DNA of 32,596 nt from a virus: positions 1 to 32,596 of IMG/VR virus record IMGVR_UViG_3300030117_002880. One strand, given 5' to 3'. A program made the position numbers and the translations under genes. Shown here in pieces: positions 24,601 through 32,596 of this stretch; positions within the stretch are counted from its first letter, which is position 1, and every line of letters begins with the position of its first letter. The notes under the pieces were generated by a model. It was given only the letters and a program-made list of their open reading frames with translations. It was not told the origin of the DNA and made no database searches.

Positions 24601-25913
24601 CCAATACTATTACCAGCAGCAGATGACTTAGTAGCACCTAATCTTGCATCACGCAAATCAACATAATCGGCATTAGCAGCAGCTAATTTTACTTGAGCAC
24701 CGTTTAGAGTATTGTTTACCCTTAGACTATTACCTGCTTGGAAAGGTATGGCATTACTCTTTACAAGTTGTGTTGTTCTTGGTTTCTCTACATCTAAAAT
24801 TCTAGCACCATGTACCTCACACTCATATCCTTTTACATATGCTTTACCAGGACCAACCCTAATATTCATCAAATCTTTGGTTGGAATATTACCCTTATAT
24901 GTTTTTTGCTCTGGAAAATATGTACCAAAAACAGTATGCCTATCGTTTAGACATTCTGTTGCATTTAAACTAAATCGTCTAACATAATAATCACCACTCT
25001 CGTCATGTGTTCTTCTGGCAAGTTCTTTTGCCATTTCACTGTATAATGTTTTATCTACAAGTTTCTTTTTCTTACCACCTTCAGACCTAAACAATTCAAT
25101 GAAATTCTCATCATTGAAATCATCATTTGCTTTCTTTGTAAGTACTAAACTAATCTTAAGTCTGTCAGCACCAGGAGCAGTATAGTTAGAGAATCCAGCA
25201 GCATTATCATATAAACTATCATCATCTACAGCAGTAACAAGTTCTTCTTTAACAAGGAAACCAACCCTATAAGTAGGTTTATTATCATACTGATCTAGTA
25301 TGATAGTTTCTTGATGAACATCAACAAATGCACCACGAGCAAAGAAAACACCTTTGGTTACAGTAAATGCTGAACCAATAGCATGAGCACCATTAGAAAT
25401 ACAATTAGCAAAATCAGAACCTTTTGTTATACTGGTAGAACCATATACAAAAGTAGACAATGAAATTAAACTTTCTCCATCTTGAAAATATTCTGTTTTA
25501 CCATCATCACCATTTCTTTCATACTTGATGTATAATGTAGTATTATTTGTAATTGACTGTGAAGCTGGAAGAACCTTCTTCACTGTAGCAATAACACCAG
25601 AAGTTTTTCCTTTTATCCTTAGATTGATTAAAGCATCATAGTATAATTCTACAGGAACACCAAAAAATGTAGACTCAATCTTTATGCAAGTATAGTCTTG
25701 ATCATAACTTACAGAACCAGGAATAACTACTGATCCTTCTCTAAACATATGTCGTCCAAACTTTTCAATCTGATTTTGTAAAATAGATTGTAAAGTTGTT
25801 AGTTCTCTTGCCTGTACTGGAGTTCCAGGTTTGAACAATACTCTATTAAAGTTCTTCGATGCTTCAAAGTCATCAAAGTATGGACTCGCATTTAGATTGG
25901 TATTTTGTGGCAT
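18627..25913 (-). CDS. Giant DUF4815-type virion structural protein
   Basis: At 2428 residues this is the largest gene here. The N-terminus matches the DUF4815 pattern of marine phages: SPYFDDFEASKNFNRVLFKP, then PVQARELTTLQSILQNQIEKFGRHMF. The middle is a series of beta modules. Around residues 1535-1620 lies a Pro/Val/Glu-rich linker (VPVPVPVPYEV, VEYVTVVEYVEV) preceded by VNDVHHHH. It is followed by a conserved-looking DPLAQSFFVEEDPGVF domain. Later parts carry a GxGY repeat (about 1862-1910) and a module with DELIAYTGI and TGRGI. The C-terminal 350 residues end in a beta-rich domain. A large tail or baseplate-periphery role is expected. It starts four bases after the gp8-like stop. Confidence 0.8.
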   Translation of the reverse strand: MPQNTNLNASPYFDDFEASKNFNRVLFKPGTPVQARELTTLQSILQNQIEKFGRHMFREGSVVIPGSVSYDQDYTCIKIESTFFGVPVELYYDALINLRIKGKTSGVIATVKKVLPASQSITNNTTLYIKYERNGDDGKTEYFQDGESLISLSTFVYGSTSITKGSDFANCISNGAHAIGSAFTVTKGVFFARGAFVDVHQETIILDQYDNKPTYRVGFLVKEELVTAVDDDSLYDNAAGFSNYTAPGADRLKISLVLTKKANDDFNDENFIELFRSEGGKKKKLVDKTLYSEMAKELARRTHDESGDYYVRRFSLNATECLNDRHTVFGTYFPEQKTYKGNIPTKDLMNIRVGPGKAYVKGYECEVHGARILDVEKPRTTQLVKSNAIPFQAGNSLRVNNTLNGAQVKLAAANADYVDLRDARLGATKSSAAGNSIGKARVYDYKLQNSAYTGDTSVFDLFLYDIQTDGKIGINQGLTISTPAYIQGMQSGASAFLKTGGSSLFELELHQTSGTFIVNETIAINGIHESWKGMGCRIVTSVTNYDLSDVKSVRSTAASRTFAADVVLESKHNFGAGAVNISVGSGSPGISTATSTIAGFYSNFKVGDIIRYQLSGISDPVYNVVSVVGTSSLTLSAAPDDVSGVCDKDLPTSSVTVSGVEIVATNLRGSSSGFLYAQLPHSNVESIDLTDSVIKVRKEDTGQATDGSGQMDLPSLTGTDYIYDAFDEERYTVFYSDGTIEALTSDQFSLTSGGKGVTLSGLTASQSNVVVHSTQQKDKVKSKQKTIVRSASVTVTGSDREWSGITTSIADGLNPSDIWGKRVQDREVSLDYADVVEVHAVYEAAGNGAPVIPALTLSSFTGPTGNNSDIILGEVGVGKSSGASAIVLGRNGTTKVDVCFKNTNRFKQTETVVFQESGVEAALTQVTSGDKNIRGNYIVDSGQRAEYYDFGRIVRKQGFPHPQGQLKIYFDYYTINSEDSGDVVTANSYTKDRYDRVASYNNVRNTDVIDLRPRVAPFVDSGTRSPFEFDSRDFSGGGQAVPNVLVSDENIVFDYNFYLARTDRLFLNRDGTFTVKKGTPAIQPVQPEPLPDSFELALIEYKPYVYNPIRDVKITFRSNKRYTMKDIGDLETRIENIEEVTALSLLENATQSLVITDPDTGLDRFKNGFVVDPFNDYNVADRSLPSLKFEVAGGELVPVKHFDSIDLLVGSNNLIGLTQDPDPTIDARYVQDLGSTNIRRTGNLLTLDYELVRYQEQVLASRVENVNPYLWRNWQGNLTLNPSSDIYVDRVSVVEDDGLGYVNDVIFSTDLLPEMREQNIEFTGTRLKPITEHHVTFQGIDMIDTRDFVIPKLLEVTPIQGSFQVGETIRGTVSSTQTTGQATEFRARLASPNHKGGPYNAPTVTVNTNPYDPTVGFSSSYSETSTVLNLDTASLNQKSDGNYFGKVEVGQRLVGETSGAEAEINNIRIVTDDLGAAIGCFYIPAESFANGDSTAILSSLRAEEQLPGINFSRAGAQFFSEGGQITETTLQRTEPAPPPPEIIYEEVIHEVEVQVVNDVHHHHTEYITNTVTVTQEVPGPTNTVYVDVPVPVPVPYEVIVEVPVVEYVTVVEYVEVIVYEDDPLAQSFFVEEDPGVFIGAVDMFFQSRSETIPLQISIVEMENGYPSRRAVGNSIVTVNPQDVNVSDDASIPTRIYFPAPVYLAGDPAGAEYAYVVVTATDEYNQWIAQVGEVDITTSSQSELGKVVITQQPSLGSLFKAQNAATWTASQMEDMKFTTYRCQFSEQSGTLKMFSPRLTEWGARNQLPDNPIETYAKSALVGIGSAIEKMSTNLTIGQQVLQNNTTAKGYIAERLSHIGQSNTAIRLTNGGSGYEDGTYNDVSFIRRTGRGSGGVGIATVSGGVVTAMTIKPGSEGVGYAQGDTFTVAIGTKGLGKDFIGSVGLTTGINAFLLTGLEGADFNTSDEIQVYDSTLGYGVTVSNIVPSSVSVNTDQRTGKIFKVHHPMHGMHSELNRVKIAGVVGDSLPTRLTVGYAASSTANISVASSTGFNMFEGAQVSASNPGYALLGDELIAYTGIGNNTLTGITGRGIDSGFARTYEIDTPIQKAELSGVSLRKINREHFLQEVTSTIDGKIEFDHYHCHIPGDINFTTDQSGGGDRARATSNIQFNEITPAISYHCCDQASLTASVRTTSATSINGSETSFEDQGFESISLTNRTQFPTSRMIASYENEQANNSILQLPGSKSFTMDLTMSTNNRLVSPVVDAFRSSVSVAQNKLNAPVSNYITNRLSNTYDEDPHELSYVTKIIPLENAASSIKVFVAAYRPESADIRCFYRLVRADALEVDRVFENFPGYSNLDAGGFIIDSGNNNASPDANIAVSLEDQYLEYEWSIDNLPPFTGFQIKINIGSTNQAQEPKLLDFRAVAVT
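21050..21330 (-). repeat. Pro/Val/Glu low-complexity linker in the giant protein
   Basis: Alternating Val with Pro, Glu, Tyr and Thr (PVPVPVP, EVPVVEYVTVVEYVEVIV) preceded by PAPPPPE and a four-His cluster. It divides an N-terminal half from a DPLAQSFF-led C-terminal half and looks like a stiff stalk rather than a folded domain. Confidence 0.65.
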
Positions 25914-25917
25914 TGGG

Positions 25918-27456
25918 TCAGAACTCTAATACGATTTTGATGTCTTCTCGTTGGTTTGTGGCTCTCATAACTTCTGGTCTGTTATCAATGTATATAATAT
26001 CACCAGAATGTTTTTTAATTTCTGGTTCAGCAAGACCATTAGTAAATGATTGTCCGAAATAATATGTCTTAGAATTTACTATTGTTGATACTCCAACAAA
26101 TCCTGTGTCAATGGTTAACGTTTCCGTACCTGAAGTAGTTGCTACTGTTAGGTTTGTAGAACCTCCAGATCCAGGAGTGTTATTGAACTTATTTAGACTA
26201 TAACCATAAGTGGGTTTAGTACCAGCAGAGTTATTCGTAGCAAGACTTCTATCTTGCCAATATCTCAACACTTGAGTTGTGCTATCGTAAGATATAATTT
26301 TACCAATAGCAGTTGAACCAACACCAACAGTTTGAGTTATTTGTCCATCAAGTGATGGTATCAAAGATGATGCTGCAGCACCCTCCACCTTTATAGCAGG
26401 TAGATTGACAACTGAAGATGATGTTAGTAAATTGGTACTACCATTCTCTAGTGGATTTTTTAGAATACCTATACGTGCAAACTGGTTTCCTGTTGGAAAG
26501 TCTGGGTTTGTTACGTCAGCATTCTCAATTCTAGAATAAACAAGAACCTTATTTGATCCAAGTTCTCTATAAACATCACCACCATGTCCACCTGGAGGTG
26601 GAATGATTACTGAAAAAGAAGCACCAGCACCAGTAACAACAGAATCTAAATCTAAAGTTGCAAAAGAATACCCCGATCCACCATTAGTTACCTGAACTGC
26701 AGATGGCTTACCATTCAAGAAAGTAACAGATGCTAAACCACCATCTCCATCTCCTCTAATGGGAACATTATTTTTTGTACCATTAAATTGATATGCAGCA
26801 CTAGTTACATCTTCAATCGTTATAACTTCAATCTTACCATCAACAGCAGCGTTTCTTACATCAACTACATCAGTATTATTTTCCCAATTTGTTGGCACAG
26901 GCATGAAGTTAGCACTGTCAAACTTGAGAATCTCTGAAGGTTTTATAGTATAGAGATACTTCCAAATATAACCATCACTTTCAAGTCTAGGTTGAAGGTC
27001 GGTATGAGTTGGTTCTTGTAAAGAAACAATTCCTTTTCCATTGTTTGATGGAGCAGCACCATTGTATATGCAAACATAAACTCTATAATCAGAGTTCATT
27101 ACATAATAATTTGAGCTGTATAAATTACTAGAACTAGTTTGTGGACTCAATTTATTAATACTATAATCATGACGATACATTTCATATATCGTACCACTTG
27201 TCCAAGTAGTTTTATTTACAACTCTTAGAACATCATTGGATGTAATTTTTTTGGCAGAAATAAGAGTATCATATATGTCATCATACTGATCAAAATTATC
27301 CACTGGTGATGGAGTATTTGTATTCCAATCCGTTGCAACTTCTGTTGCATTTGGAAGTCCTATGAAGACATAATAACTATTATCAGTCGTCGAAATTCCA
27401 CTTACGAAATTTGACGCATTCAGTACTCTAATCTGATCCGTGATGACGGCTGGCAT
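25918..27456 (-). CDS. 8: Baseplate wedge protein gp8-like
   Basis: A 512-residue protein with gp8-type features in its first 175 residues: SYYVFIGLP, a run of short strands, then LESDGYIWKYLYTI at about 158-171, which parallels DGYVWEYLFEI in T4 gp8. T4 gp8 is 334 residues and forms the dimer that joins baseplate wedges; this one is longer, with a GxGY repeat (about residues 246-270, VQVTNGGSGYSF) and a Pro/Gly loop PPPGGHGGD. The start ATG 27456 has no clear Shine-Dalgarno; a CATAAATA box lies 19 bases upstream. Confidence 0.8.
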   Translation of the reverse strand: MPAVITDQIRVLNASNFVSGISTTDNSYYVFIGLPNATEVATDWNTNTPSPVDNFDQYDDIYDTLISAKKITSNDVLRVVNKTTWTSGTIYEMYRHDYSINKLSPQTSSSNLYSSNYYVMNSDYRVYVCIYNGAAPSNNGKGIVSLQEPTHTDLQPRLESDGYIWKYLYTIKPSEILKFDSANFMPVPTNWENNTDVVDVRNAAVDGKIEVITIEDVTSAAYQFNGTKNNVPIRGDGDGGLASVTFLNGKPSAVQVTNGGSGYSFATLDLDSVVTGAGASFSVIIPPPGGHGGDVYRELGSNKVLVYSRIENADVTNPDFPTGNQFARIGILKNPLENGSTNLLTSSSVVNLPAIKVEGAAASSLIPSLDGQITQTVGVGSTAIGKIISYDSTTQVLRYWQDRSLATNNSAGTKPTYGYSLNKFNNTPGSGGSTNLTVATTSGTETLTIDTGFVGVSTIVNSKTYYFGQSFTNGLAEPEIKKHSGDIIYIDNRPEVMRATNQREDIKIVLEF

Positions 27457-27475
27457 TATTTTGAAACTTTTTGTT

Positions 27476-27483
27476 TATTTATG
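27476..27483 (-). promoter_or_regulatory. CATAAATA late-promoter-like box before the gp8-like gene
   Basis: A full NATAAATA match on the minus strand, 19 bases before ATG 27456, containing the TAA stop of the 1235-residue gene (27481-27479). Confidence 0.6.
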
Positions 27484-30400
27484 TGTAATCTAAAGATAAT
27501 TTAGTAGACCTCTGAATTTGAGGTGCAGTTGACAACCCAGTTAATCCGTTTGAGGTATTGCATGTATACGCTGCACCAATAGCAGAGCATGTCCATTTAG
27601 TCCAACTATAGTTACCATAGTTATTACCTTGACCAGAATTAAGTCCAACTGTAATTCCATGGGAACCTGTGTAACGGGTCTTGACACGGACAGTTTGACC
27701 AATACCAGCAACAGAATGTACTTGGTAAACACCATCACAGAACTCAGTACCAACACCAACAGCAGCAGTATTAGCAGCATTACGTGCTGCTACTCCAGTT
27801 CCAACATTGGAATTTGAAATTATAAAGTAATCATTGGCAGCAATAGTACTAGTTGTCTTACCACCATATTCAGTTACTCTATGTGGAGAGTTCAATGGTA
27901 TATGGAATTCAAAGGTTATATAAGCACCTTGAACACCTACTCCAGTGAGAATACCATCATCACCAGTACAGCTTGCACCAGTAATAACTGTCTTAGGATA
28001 ATTGAATCCTGTGCTTCCAAATCCTGTATTGTCTTTATCAGTATCAATAATTTTCAATGTTAGATCACTGGCATCTGGTGCTTCAGTTCTTCTAAACCCA
28101 ATAATACCTGCGTCTGTGTAGAACGTAGTATCATTTTTAGTAATGTCTTGAATTATACGTGCAGCAGGATAAACCTGACCAGCATATAAATCTCTTGCCT
28201 TACTTACTACTACACCATCAATAAATTTATCATTCCTTTGTTTAGACCAAGAAATTGGTCTCAGAGGTGTTTTAGATGAACTAATTCCTGCACCTCTGTA
28301 TAGAGTAGTCTGAATAGTATCTCTAGAAACAATTTCTCTAACAATACGTTCATCCTGACCTGCTTCTGGATTACTGTCTACCTGAATAATATCACCAGTT
28401 TTCAAACTAGGAACAGCAGTCAAAGTTCCTACATCACTATCAGTACCCCTATAGAATAATATTTGAAGTTTAGCACCTTCTTTAGGTGGTTCTGTAAATG
28501 CTATTTGAGTACCACCACTATAAGTATATGATTTACCTGGTTCTTGAAGAACATCGTCTAAGAATATCAAAAGACTATTTTGTATGATAACAGGAATACC
28601 AATATCTTTTTCAAAACTAATAGCTGCTCCATCTTCGGTTAAAGTAAATACTGTTCTAGCACCATCAAAGTCACCTGAAAAATCATCTAAAATTTGTAGT
28701 TTACCTAACACCCATCCAGAGAATTCATCATCCATAGTATACTTAACTTTGAATGAGGTTGGTAAGAATGCTGCACCAGCAAACTTATGATCATATCTAC
28801 GATTTACAGGAGAAAGACCTACTTGGAAAGATACTGTTGTAGTACCAACTCCAACGATAGTAGTGCTTATACCAGAAACAGGATCTGTTGATCTTGGATA
28901 CTTATGAAGTGTAGAATAACTATCTTGTGAGCAAGTAAATCCAATACACTCATCTTTTAGACTGACACCCATACCAACTGTTAAAGTATGAATACCAATA
29001 GCAACAGTTAATATACCAACGTTTGCATTGTATTCTGCAAATTCAATTTTATATTCATCACCACTAGCAACATCTATAAATCCTTTTTCAATAAGAGTTG
29101 GATCAGTATTGATACCACTGATAGTTAGATTTTCACCTTCACTATATCCATATCCAACATTAGTCAACTCAAAACCTTTCATCTGAGTGAGTTGGTTTGC
29201 ATCTAAAGCAACTGATGCTCCTATACCTGTCAAAGCACTTACTAATGCAACATCATCATATCCAATAGGAGAATCAAATTGAACGTCAGTTGGTTTATTG
29301 ATAACACCACCACTACCATATGTTGTTGCAACTGTATGCACACCTACATTTACAGAGAACTTTCTTACACTTGGTACAATCTCAACAACTCTTGCTCCTT
29401 GATAACCAACTTCATCTGGGAATGGGAATGAATATGTTGAACTACCATCACTCATATTGATACCACTCAATACAACCCTATCACCAACTGCTAAGTTGTG
29501 ATTAGCAGATGTTGTTACAGTCATGATACCTGAGTTTATATCATGAATTGCATTTGATACTGACTTATAATAATAACCAGAACCACTATCAGTTATATCA
29601 ATAGTCTTTATATGTCCGACTTCAGTTACAAATGTACCAGCAGCACCTGTAGTTGCACCACCACCTAATACTTTGAATTTGTAGATAGTTTCATTGTTAT
29701 TTCTATATCCACTACCAGTAAAACCCATACCAATACTTGATATAACTCCTGATGAGTTAATTACAGCAGTACCAATACCAACAACTCTTGGTTGATATCC
29801 ATATCCCTTTTCCCATTCGTCAATACGTGTAATAATACCTTTTCTAGGTAAATTATTAGAGTTTACGTCAGAGGTACTATATGTTTCTGATTGATCAGAA
29901 TTTTCATTACCAGTAAATGTTATGGTAGTAATACCAGTTGAAGCATCACCATCTAAATTATAATCTATACCTGGTCTTTGAAAAACATTGTTTATCAATA
30001 TAGGACCAAAATCAGTAGATAGTCCAGTGGTATTAACACCTGAACTCTTTATTGTAAACGTCTTACCTATTCCAGTAAAATCTGCAGATATATCATCTAA
30101 AATAACATTATCATGATAATCTGATCTAGTGAAAACTCTACCTTGAAATGAACTACCGTCAGTAGCATCAGAAAGCACTATTTTATGAGTTCCAATACCA
30201 GCAGTTGTTAGGTCAATAGCATCCCCAGATAAAGCTTTTCCTCTATCATCTGCAAATGAGAAGTTATTTGCAGAGTTTTTAATAATAAAATATTCTTGGT
30301 TTTCTTCTAATGGTCTTGGTGGATCAAGGGTTCTAAGTTTTACTTTCGTACCAGATTCTAAACTATCTGAAAGCAAGTTAAATGAGTTTGATGATATATC

Positions 30401-31186
30401 TATGGTTACAGATGATATTCCTATTTCTTCCCTATTACCACCGTAAGGTACATCTGAAAAGAAAATTCTATCATTTATAATATTATAATCACCACCTAAT
30501 AAATGTATACTATCACCAATTTGATGAGCAAATTGATTTGTACCCATCCATGCACGATCAACTAAAACTTTATTAGGAACATCATCTATCCCAATAATTT
30601 GAATACGCATTATCTCATCATTAACTTTTATCAAATCATATCTACTAAAATTACCTGCATCTGCAAAAAGAATTTTCGTACCAATTATATTATTTTGACA
30701 AGTAGTAACAGTAGTTGGAATGTTATAAATTGGAGATTGAATAACATTGTCTATTGCAATCAAACACTTAGTATTTTGTTTTTCTGAAAGAAACCTATGA
30801 GTAGTACCTATTCCAACAGTAGTCAATCCTATAGGTAAATTATTAGCAGCATTTGCAGCACTAATTGCAACTTGAAATTTATCTTCAGTAACTTCAATTG
30901 CATATAATTGTATTGGTAATGTAGTTGCAGCCCCAACACCATTTACACCATGCTGTATACCAACCGCAGTACCATTGGTTGCATCATAAACAATAGGTTC
31001 ACCAGTTCTAAAGTAATGATTGTTCATTACAAACTGATCTTCAGAAACATCTACTACTGCAGAATCACTAGCATCAAAAGTCTTGGCAAAAACAGGTACA
31101 CCTCTATGAGTCAAATTGAATGACTGCTGAAAAGTTTCTGTTGACTTTCCAAATTGCTTATTTACTGATGCTAACTTAAACGCCAT
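27479..31186 (-). CDS. Large tail/baseplate structural protein in the gp7 position
   Basis: A 1235-residue protein immediately before the gp8-like gene. T4 gp7 is 1032 residues and precedes gp8, so position and size suggest a gp7 counterpart, but I see no decisive gp7 motif. It is beta-rich with recurring modules: DEIMRIQIIG with WMGTNQFAHQ (about 190-225), GxGY repeats (MGFTGSGYRNNN, SGSGYYYKS, VGYGYSEGE), repeated LNVGDRVVLSG-like strands, and near residue 880 a domain following LLIFLDDVLQEPG and LQILFYRGTD. There is no signal or membrane segment. A TCTAAATA box lies 17 bases upstream; no strong Shine-Dalgarno is visible. Confidence 0.7.
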   Translation of the reverse strand: MAFKLASVNKQFGKSTETFQQSFNLTHRGVPVFAKTFDASDSAVVDVSEDQFVMNNHYFRTGEPIVYDATNGTAVGIQHGVNGVGAATTLPIQLYAIEVTEDKFQVAISAANAANNLPIGLTTVGIGTTHRFLSEKQNTKCLIAIDNVIQSPIYNIPTTVTTCQNNIIGTKILFADAGNFSRYDLIKVNDEIMRIQIIGIDDVPNKVLVDRAWMGTNQFAHQIGDSIHLLGGDYNIINDRIFFSDVPYGGNREEIGISSVTIDISSNSFNLLSDSLESGTKVKLRTLDPPRPLEENQEYFIIKNSANNFSFADDRGKALSGDAIDLTTAGIGTHKIVLSDATDGSSFQGRVFTRSDYHDNVILDDISADFTGIGKTFTIKSSGVNTTGLSTDFGPILINNVFQRPGIDYNLDGDASTGITTITFTGNENSDQSETYSTSDVNSNNLPRKGIITRIDEWEKGYGYQPRVVGIGTAVINSSGVISSIGMGFTGSGYRNNNETIYKFKVLGGGATTGAAGTFVTEVGHIKTIDITDSGSGYYYKSVSNAIHDINSGIMTVTTSANHNLAVGDRVVLSGINMSDGSSTYSFPFPDEVGYQGARVVEIVPSVRKFSVNVGVHTVATTYGSGGVINKPTDVQFDSPIGYDDVALVSALTGIGASVALDANQLTQMKGFELTNVGYGYSEGENLTISGINTDPTLIEKGFIDVASGDEYKIEFAEYNANVGILTVAIGIHTLTVGMGVSLKDECIGFTCSQDSYSTLHKYPRSTDPVSGISTTIVGVGTTTVSFQVGLSPVNRRYDHKFAGAAFLPTSFKVKYTMDDEFSGWVLGKLQILDDFSGDFDGARTVFTLTEDGAAISFEKDIGIPVIIQNSLLIFLDDVLQEPGKSYTYSGGTQIAFTEPPKEGAKLQILFYRGTDSDVGTLTAVPSLKTGDIIQVDSNPEAGQDERIVREIVSRDTIQTTLYRGAGISSSKTPLRPISWSKQRNDKFIDGVVVSKARDLYAGQVYPAARIIQDITKNDTTFYTDAGIIGFRRTEAPDASDLTLKIIDTDKDNTGFGSTGFNYPKTVITGASCTGDDGILTGVGVQGAYITFEFHIPLNSPHRVTEYGGKTTSTIAANDYFIISNSNVGTGVAARNAANTAAVGVGTEFCDGVYQVHSVAGIGQTVRVKTRYTGSHGITVGLNSGQGNNYGNYSWTKWTCSAIGAAYTCNTSNGLTGLSTAPQIQRSTKLSLDYT

Positions 31187-31203
31187 TTATAAGTCTTTTG
31201 AGA

Positions 31204-31211
31204 TATTTAGA
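31204..31211 (-). promoter_or_regulatory. TCTAAATA late-promoter-like box
   Basis: One base from NATAAATA, 17 bases before ATG 31186, overlapping the TAA stop of the upstream gene (31209-31207). Confidence 0.45.
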
Positions 31212-32596
31212 AGCCAACCTCAGTGTTACTTGAGAGTGCGTCTGGTTTGTCTATTCTTAATTCAGCAACTCTAACAATGTATGCTTTGTTAGGTGCTGGT
31301 GTAAATTTCACTTGGGTATTATTTCCAGAAGCAACAACCTCGGTTGCACGAACATCTCTTTGTGGATTTGGAACATCGTTGTTTGCACCAATAGTTGAGA
31401 TACCCGTGGCAGTTGATAAGTTATTGAACTTACTGTAGTTTACAGTACCCTCATAATTATTTGCTGTGACTTGATAATACGAATATGCATTATCTGTAGT
31501 ATTTTCTACTTCAATTGAATACTTAGATGTAGCAAAGGTTTCTGAATCTTTTTCAGATATTACAACAGCAGTAGGAGATGCTGCAGCAGCAATTTCAGTT
31601 CTTCTAGAATTCAATTCAGTATCACCAATCCTATATCTTGTAGTAGTAAATCCACTATAAGATACGTGAGTATCAACTCCAACTAAAGAGGTTATTGTAG
31701 AAACTGTAACTCCTATACCTGCAACAGGAGTATATTCTAATCTAATAACACCACTAGCATGATTCACTGCAAATGTTCCTAGGTTAGTTCCAGAATCCAT
31801 TTGACCAAAATTACTATAATCACATGCAATTGTTCCTGATACTAGGAATGTAAATTCGTCAATTTCTTTTTCATTTGGTCCTTCTGCAGCAATGACAACA
31901 CTACCAGACCTAAACTTAGTACTGTCTATTTCATGGAGTACTTGTACTACTGGAGAACCTGATGCAGCAATCGCTGATGTCATACCAACTTTCTGTATTA
32001 GACCAGCAGCAGTGGTTCCCACACCAACAGAATCTGGAAGTACTTCCTTGAAGAAAGTAATATCAACCTCATGATCGGGATTGACAGGTGAAAAACTAAC
32101 ACTGAGAATACCACCTGTTATAGTAGCATTGAATTCTCCTAGATCAAAGGAATCTGATAATTGAGCATACGTGTTCAAAAATGCTTCGCTTTGGTCATGA
32201 CTTACAACAAACTCACTGTATTGAATAGCATTATATGTTATACCTAAAGAAGTGTCTAATACTACCTGTGCATAATATTTGACTGCTGAAGTTTCGTTTG
32301 TATCAAAACGATCTAGTTCAAGAGATCTGAATATATTTGGATCAGTATAGAATTGTTCAGAAATATCATCAAGATCTAAAACTCTATTACCCTTACATTG
32401 AATTGCTTCACCAAATCTCTTAGAATTAAAAACAACTTGTTTACTAGAAGTTCCAGTAGGATTAGTATTCTCTGAGATAAGATCCCAACTATCTCTTTTT
32501 TCTAAGTCGATATAATTATCAATCATCACAACACCACCAGTAGCAGTAGTTACACCTGGAGATACTGAAGCTGATTCAGATCCTACAGAAGGAATC
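31207..32596 (-). CDS. Repeat-built virion structural protein, C-terminal part (runs off right edge)
   Basis: The frame is open to the window edge, giving at least 462 residues; a GTG at 32529 is internal to the open frame, so the true start is probably outside. Three domains of similar pattern follow one another: each starts with a Lys-Tyr/Phe strand, holds a hydrophobic strand near SEF/DEF or Tyr-Tyr, and closes on a strand such as ILSVSFSP, VIRLEYTP or VKFTPAP. Such tandem beta domains are typical of tail or fibre proteins. Position before the gp7/gp8 candidates suggests a baseplate or tail part. I cannot name a T4 counterpart. Confidence 0.7.
   Translation of the reverse strand, partial: IPSVGSESASVSPGVTTATGGVVMIDNYIDLEKRDSWDLISENTNPTGTSSKQVVFNSKRFGEAIQCKGNRVLDLDDISEQFYTDPNIFRSLELDRFDTNETSAVKYYAQVVLDTSLGITYNAIQYSEFVVSHDQSEAFLNTYAQLSDSFDLGEFNATITGGILSVSFSPVNPDHEVDITFFKEVLPDSVGVGTTAAGLIQKVGMTSAIAASGSPVVQVLHEIDSTKFRSGSVVIAAEGPNEKEIDEFTFLVSGTIACDYSNFGQMDSGTNLGTFAVNHASGVIRLEYTPVAGIGVTVSTITSLVGVDTHVSYSGFTTTRYRIGDTELNSRRTEIAAAASPTAVVISEKDSETFATSKYSIEVENTTDNAYSYYQVTANNYEGTVNYSKFNNLSTATGISTIGANNDVPNPQRDVRATEVVASGNNTQVKFTPAPNKAYIVRVAELRIDKPDALSSNTEVGF

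Overview
This is a late, virion-structural segment of a T4-like myovirus, most likely a marine cyanophage or a close marine relative. The reading rests on recognisable homologues of T4 gp8, gp13, gp14, gp15, gp16, gp17 and gp18 in T4 order, all on the minus strand. Supporting signs are A+T-rich coding DNA, late-promoter-like boxes of the ATAAATA/CTAAATA type, several starts without a clear Shine-Dalgarno sequence, and long marine-phage fibre genes carrying TGNV repeats. The host is inferred from these traits only; no tRNA, photosynthesis gene or other host-specific gene is present to fix it.

Layout, read in the direction of transcription (high to low coordinates). From 32596 to 18627 lie tail and baseplate structural genes: the C-terminal part of a repeat-built structural protein that is open at the window edge, a 1235-residue structural protein in the gp7 position, a gp8-like baseplate wedge protein, and a giant 2428-residue DUF4815-type protein. 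From 18627 to 16713 are three small proteins and a short fibre-like protein. From 16685 to 14919 is an accessory cassette: a coiled-coil peptide, a nucleoside deoxyribosyltransferase-like protein, a SAM methyltransferase-like protein and a ferritin-like di-iron protein. From 13614 to 14941 is the only plus-strand island: two tandem paralogous P-loop, sulfotransferase-like proteins behind a consensus extended -10 promoter. From 13540 to 8645 are two large fibre-like genes. From 8636 to the left edge is the neck and packaging block gp13, gp14, gp15, nucleotidyltransferase, gp16, a basic protein, gp17, a sulfotransferase and the 5' part of gp18.

Together the minus-strand genes build the baseplate, fibres, neck, sheath and DNA-packaging motor. 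The accessory enzymes (three sulfotransferase-fold proteins, a nucleotidyltransferase, a deoxyribosyltransferase-like protein, a methyltransferase and a di-iron protein) are cargo inserted between the conserved morphogenesis genes. Genes are tightly packed with frequent 1-23 base overlaps. No stretch above 300 bases lacks a gene; the largest gaps are 896-969 and 13541-13613. No tRNA, rRNA, CRISPR array, insertion sequence or convincing intrinsic terminator was seen.

The least ordinary features are the plus-strand paralogue island with its overlapping divergent promoters and palindrome, the recurring late-promoter boxes that also contain the stop codon of the preceding gene, and the modular beta-repeats shared among neck, baseplate and fibre proteins.
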